Below, piece by piece: positions 62,788 to 64,000 of a stretch of DNA of 64,000 nt (the first letter of the stretch is position 1; each line of letters begins with the position of its first letter). A program made the translations under genes and the position numbers. Source of the stretch: Aliiglaciecola lipolytica (GTDB lineage: Bacteria; Pseudomonadota; Gammaproteobacteria; Enterobacterales; Alteromonadaceae). The stretch is from contig NZ_JAHKPT010000009.1 of NCBI RefSeq assembly GCF_018860635.1, forward strand, positions 62,001 to 126,000. The letters are read 5' to 3'. The notes below the pieces were generated by a model. It saw only the letters and a list, made by a program, of their open reading frames with translations. It had not been told where the DNA came from and searched no databases.

Positions 62788-64000
62788 TTAAAGCCCAGCA
62801 TGATATTGACTAACTGTTGATTCCGGCACCATAGCATTTAACGTTGCCTCCACCATTTTATCTCCCGCGAGTAATTGTTCGAATTGATGAATTAACGCAA
62901 TTTTATCCGGAGAAACTTTATCGCCAGCACCAATGTTAGTTAAATCAATCATAAAACCATCAAATAAGTCAGCCAAATCATGTATCACCTGCATATTCAA
63001 AAACTGGTCTTCGTTGTAAATGCTAGGGTAACCCGCTTTTTGTTTATCAATGGCAAAAGACATCCCTTTAAGATTAGTAATACTAGTGGATTTATCACAA
63101 GACAGCATACATCCGTTATCTATTCTCGGTTTTTCACAACCGACACTTTGCTGGAAGAAACACTGTCGGCTAGTCATCAGTAAAATTGGGTGATAGATGC
63201 TGTAAAATAGTTTGAAATTGTCAGGACGTGCAATGTTTTTCATTTGCATACGATTAAGCTCATTCGAAATAAATGCGCCACTACAATCAAAATCTTCTTT
63301 CATTGCCATCAATGCATACGAGTTGGTTGTATTTAAAAATGGTCCTGCTATCCACTTTATTCCTAACTGATTAGCACGGTAAGCAATACCTGTATTGTTA
63401 GTAACGATTAATGGCGGCATAACTTTTTCCAAAATATTAATTGCCACATCATAATCTTTGCCAATTAATACTGCTGGAAACCATGGTATCAGGCGCGGAT
63501 TGTCAGCCAAAAAGTCAACGTACTTCGTGCAATCACGTTTATAAGCATCGGGTAATTTAAAGTAAATATCAGCGCTGGAAACGTCTGCCAAAGCAACATC
63601 TGCTTGGTCACAAATTAATATGGAAAGCTTAACGTTAGTATCTGCACTTTTTGGGTGATTTTTCAATTTAGGTAATGTCACAGGAGGGATCAACGCTTGC
63701 GCACCATTGAGCAATCTAATCGCTTCATTTTTCAAAGTTGTCATTTCACTAAAAGGCACAGTTAACCCAGTTGACAGATGCTGAGTATCAATGCTTTGGA
63801 GCTCATAATCCCCATTCCCCAAACTTCTAAAGCGTTTCTCTAAGACCTGTTCGTCAATCGCATTTTTATCACTTTTTGCTAATAAGCTGCTCGATTGTAA
63901 TGTAAAACTTTTGCTTCGCCCTTGAGATACTTGAGCCTCAGTACTTCGATAAAAAGCCCCATCATCGGTGCGAATATTTAGGGTTAATTGACTACCTTGC
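62788..64000 (-). CDS. Peptidase U32-family protein, C-terminal part (YdcP-like)
   Basis: The reading frame is open to the window edge, so the N-terminal catalytic collagenase-like part is missing (404 codons visible; the TTG at 63822 is not a real start). The visible part includes a DUF3656-like segment (ADIYFKLPDAYKRD) and the C-terminal U32 region with QCFFQQSVGCEKPR and CMLSCDKSTSI cysteines. The family includes E. coli YdcP/RlhA, which hydroxylates 23S rRNA. Whether this copy does the same cannot be told. Confidence 0.82.
   Translation of the reverse strand, partial: QGSQLTLNIRTDDGAFYRSTEAQVSQGRSKSFTLQSSSLLAKSDKNAIDEQVLEKRFRSLGNGDYELQSIDTQHLSTGLTVPFSEMTTLKNEAIRLLNGAQALIPPVTLPKLKNHPKSADTNVKLSILICDQADVALADVSSADIYFKLPDAYKRDCTKYVDFLADNPRLIPWFPAVLIGKDYDVAINILEKVMPPLIVTNNTGIAYRANQLGIKWIAGPFLNTTNSYALMAMKEDFDCSGAFISNELNRMQMKNIARPDNFKLFYSIYHPILLMTSRQCFFQQSVGCEKPRIDNGCMLSCDKSTSITNLKGMSFAIDKQKAGYPSIYNEDQFLNMQVIHDLADLFDGFMIDLTNIGAGDKVSPDKIALIHQFEQLLAGDKMVEATLNAMVPESTVSQYHAGL

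Overview
The window reads as chromosomal DNA of a marine gammaproteobacterium of the Alteromonadales (Paraglaciecola/Glaciecola-like). This rests on low-to-moderate GC, several TonB-dependent receptors, a GlyGly-CTERM DUF3466 protein, two PEP-CTERM proteins, a NorR-NnrS-flavohaemoglobin locus and a stand-alone second secDF pair. The genus is inference. No rRNA, tRNA, CRISPR array, phage or classical IS element was seen. The only mobile-type gene is a REP-associated (RAYT/Y1) transposase.

Layout. 1-9.6 kb: truncated TonB receptor, two secreted/anchored acidic proteins, and a GPH sugar symporter next to a GH43 glycosidase (pentose-glycan use). 9.7-31 kb: ordinary accessory genes, including NUDIX, LysR/alcohol dehydrogenase, a YegD-like Hsp70, TetR/cupin, an M24 peptidase, a membrane alpha/beta hydrolase, a two-component system, an SDR, a retropepsin-PDZ lipoprotein, a serine hydrolase, a Tat-exported class V aminotransferase divergent from a TonB receptor, and a PEP-CTERM protein.

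31-48.5 kb: a coherent catabolic island around an IclR regulator. It holds an SSS symporter with two mini membrane ORFs, a full fumarylacetoacetase, a second FAH-family hydrolase, two 3-hydroxyacyl-CoA-dehydrogenase-type enzymes, two SDRs, two PF04199 cyclase-family hydrolases, a cupin, a 6-oxocamphor-hydrolase-like crotonase, a TonB receptor, a sulfatase and a methyltransferase. Four copies of one 17-bp palindrome (GTYTCA-N5-TRARAC) lie in its promoter regions, which argues for a single regulon. There is no ring dioxygenase, CoA ligase or thiolase. The gene set fits reduction, hydrolytic ring opening, oxidation and beta-diketone cleavage of a cyclic 1,3-diketone such as a phloroglucinol-type compound.

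48.6-53 kb: nitric-oxide defence, with NorR facing an operon of a small membrane protein, NnrS and Hmp; three GT-N7-AC sites and a sigma-54 promoter lie between. 53-56 kb: an SRPBCC/sterol-desaturase pair, a PEP-CTERM protein and a DUF1439 lipoprotein.

56.3-59.9 kb: secD-secF preceded by a secreted 183-residue protein. Its C-terminus (GWKDANTLY) resembles the arrest motif of Vibrio VemP, and a 7-nt segment just after its stop codon is exactly complementary to the region around the secD ribosome-binding site. This looks like an undescribed VemP-type secretion monitor and is the most exciting item in the window.

60-64 kb: a ureohydrolase, the RAYT gene flanked by inwardly facing AGACACCCAT repeats (further copies lie 43 kb away), and a truncated U32-family peptidase.
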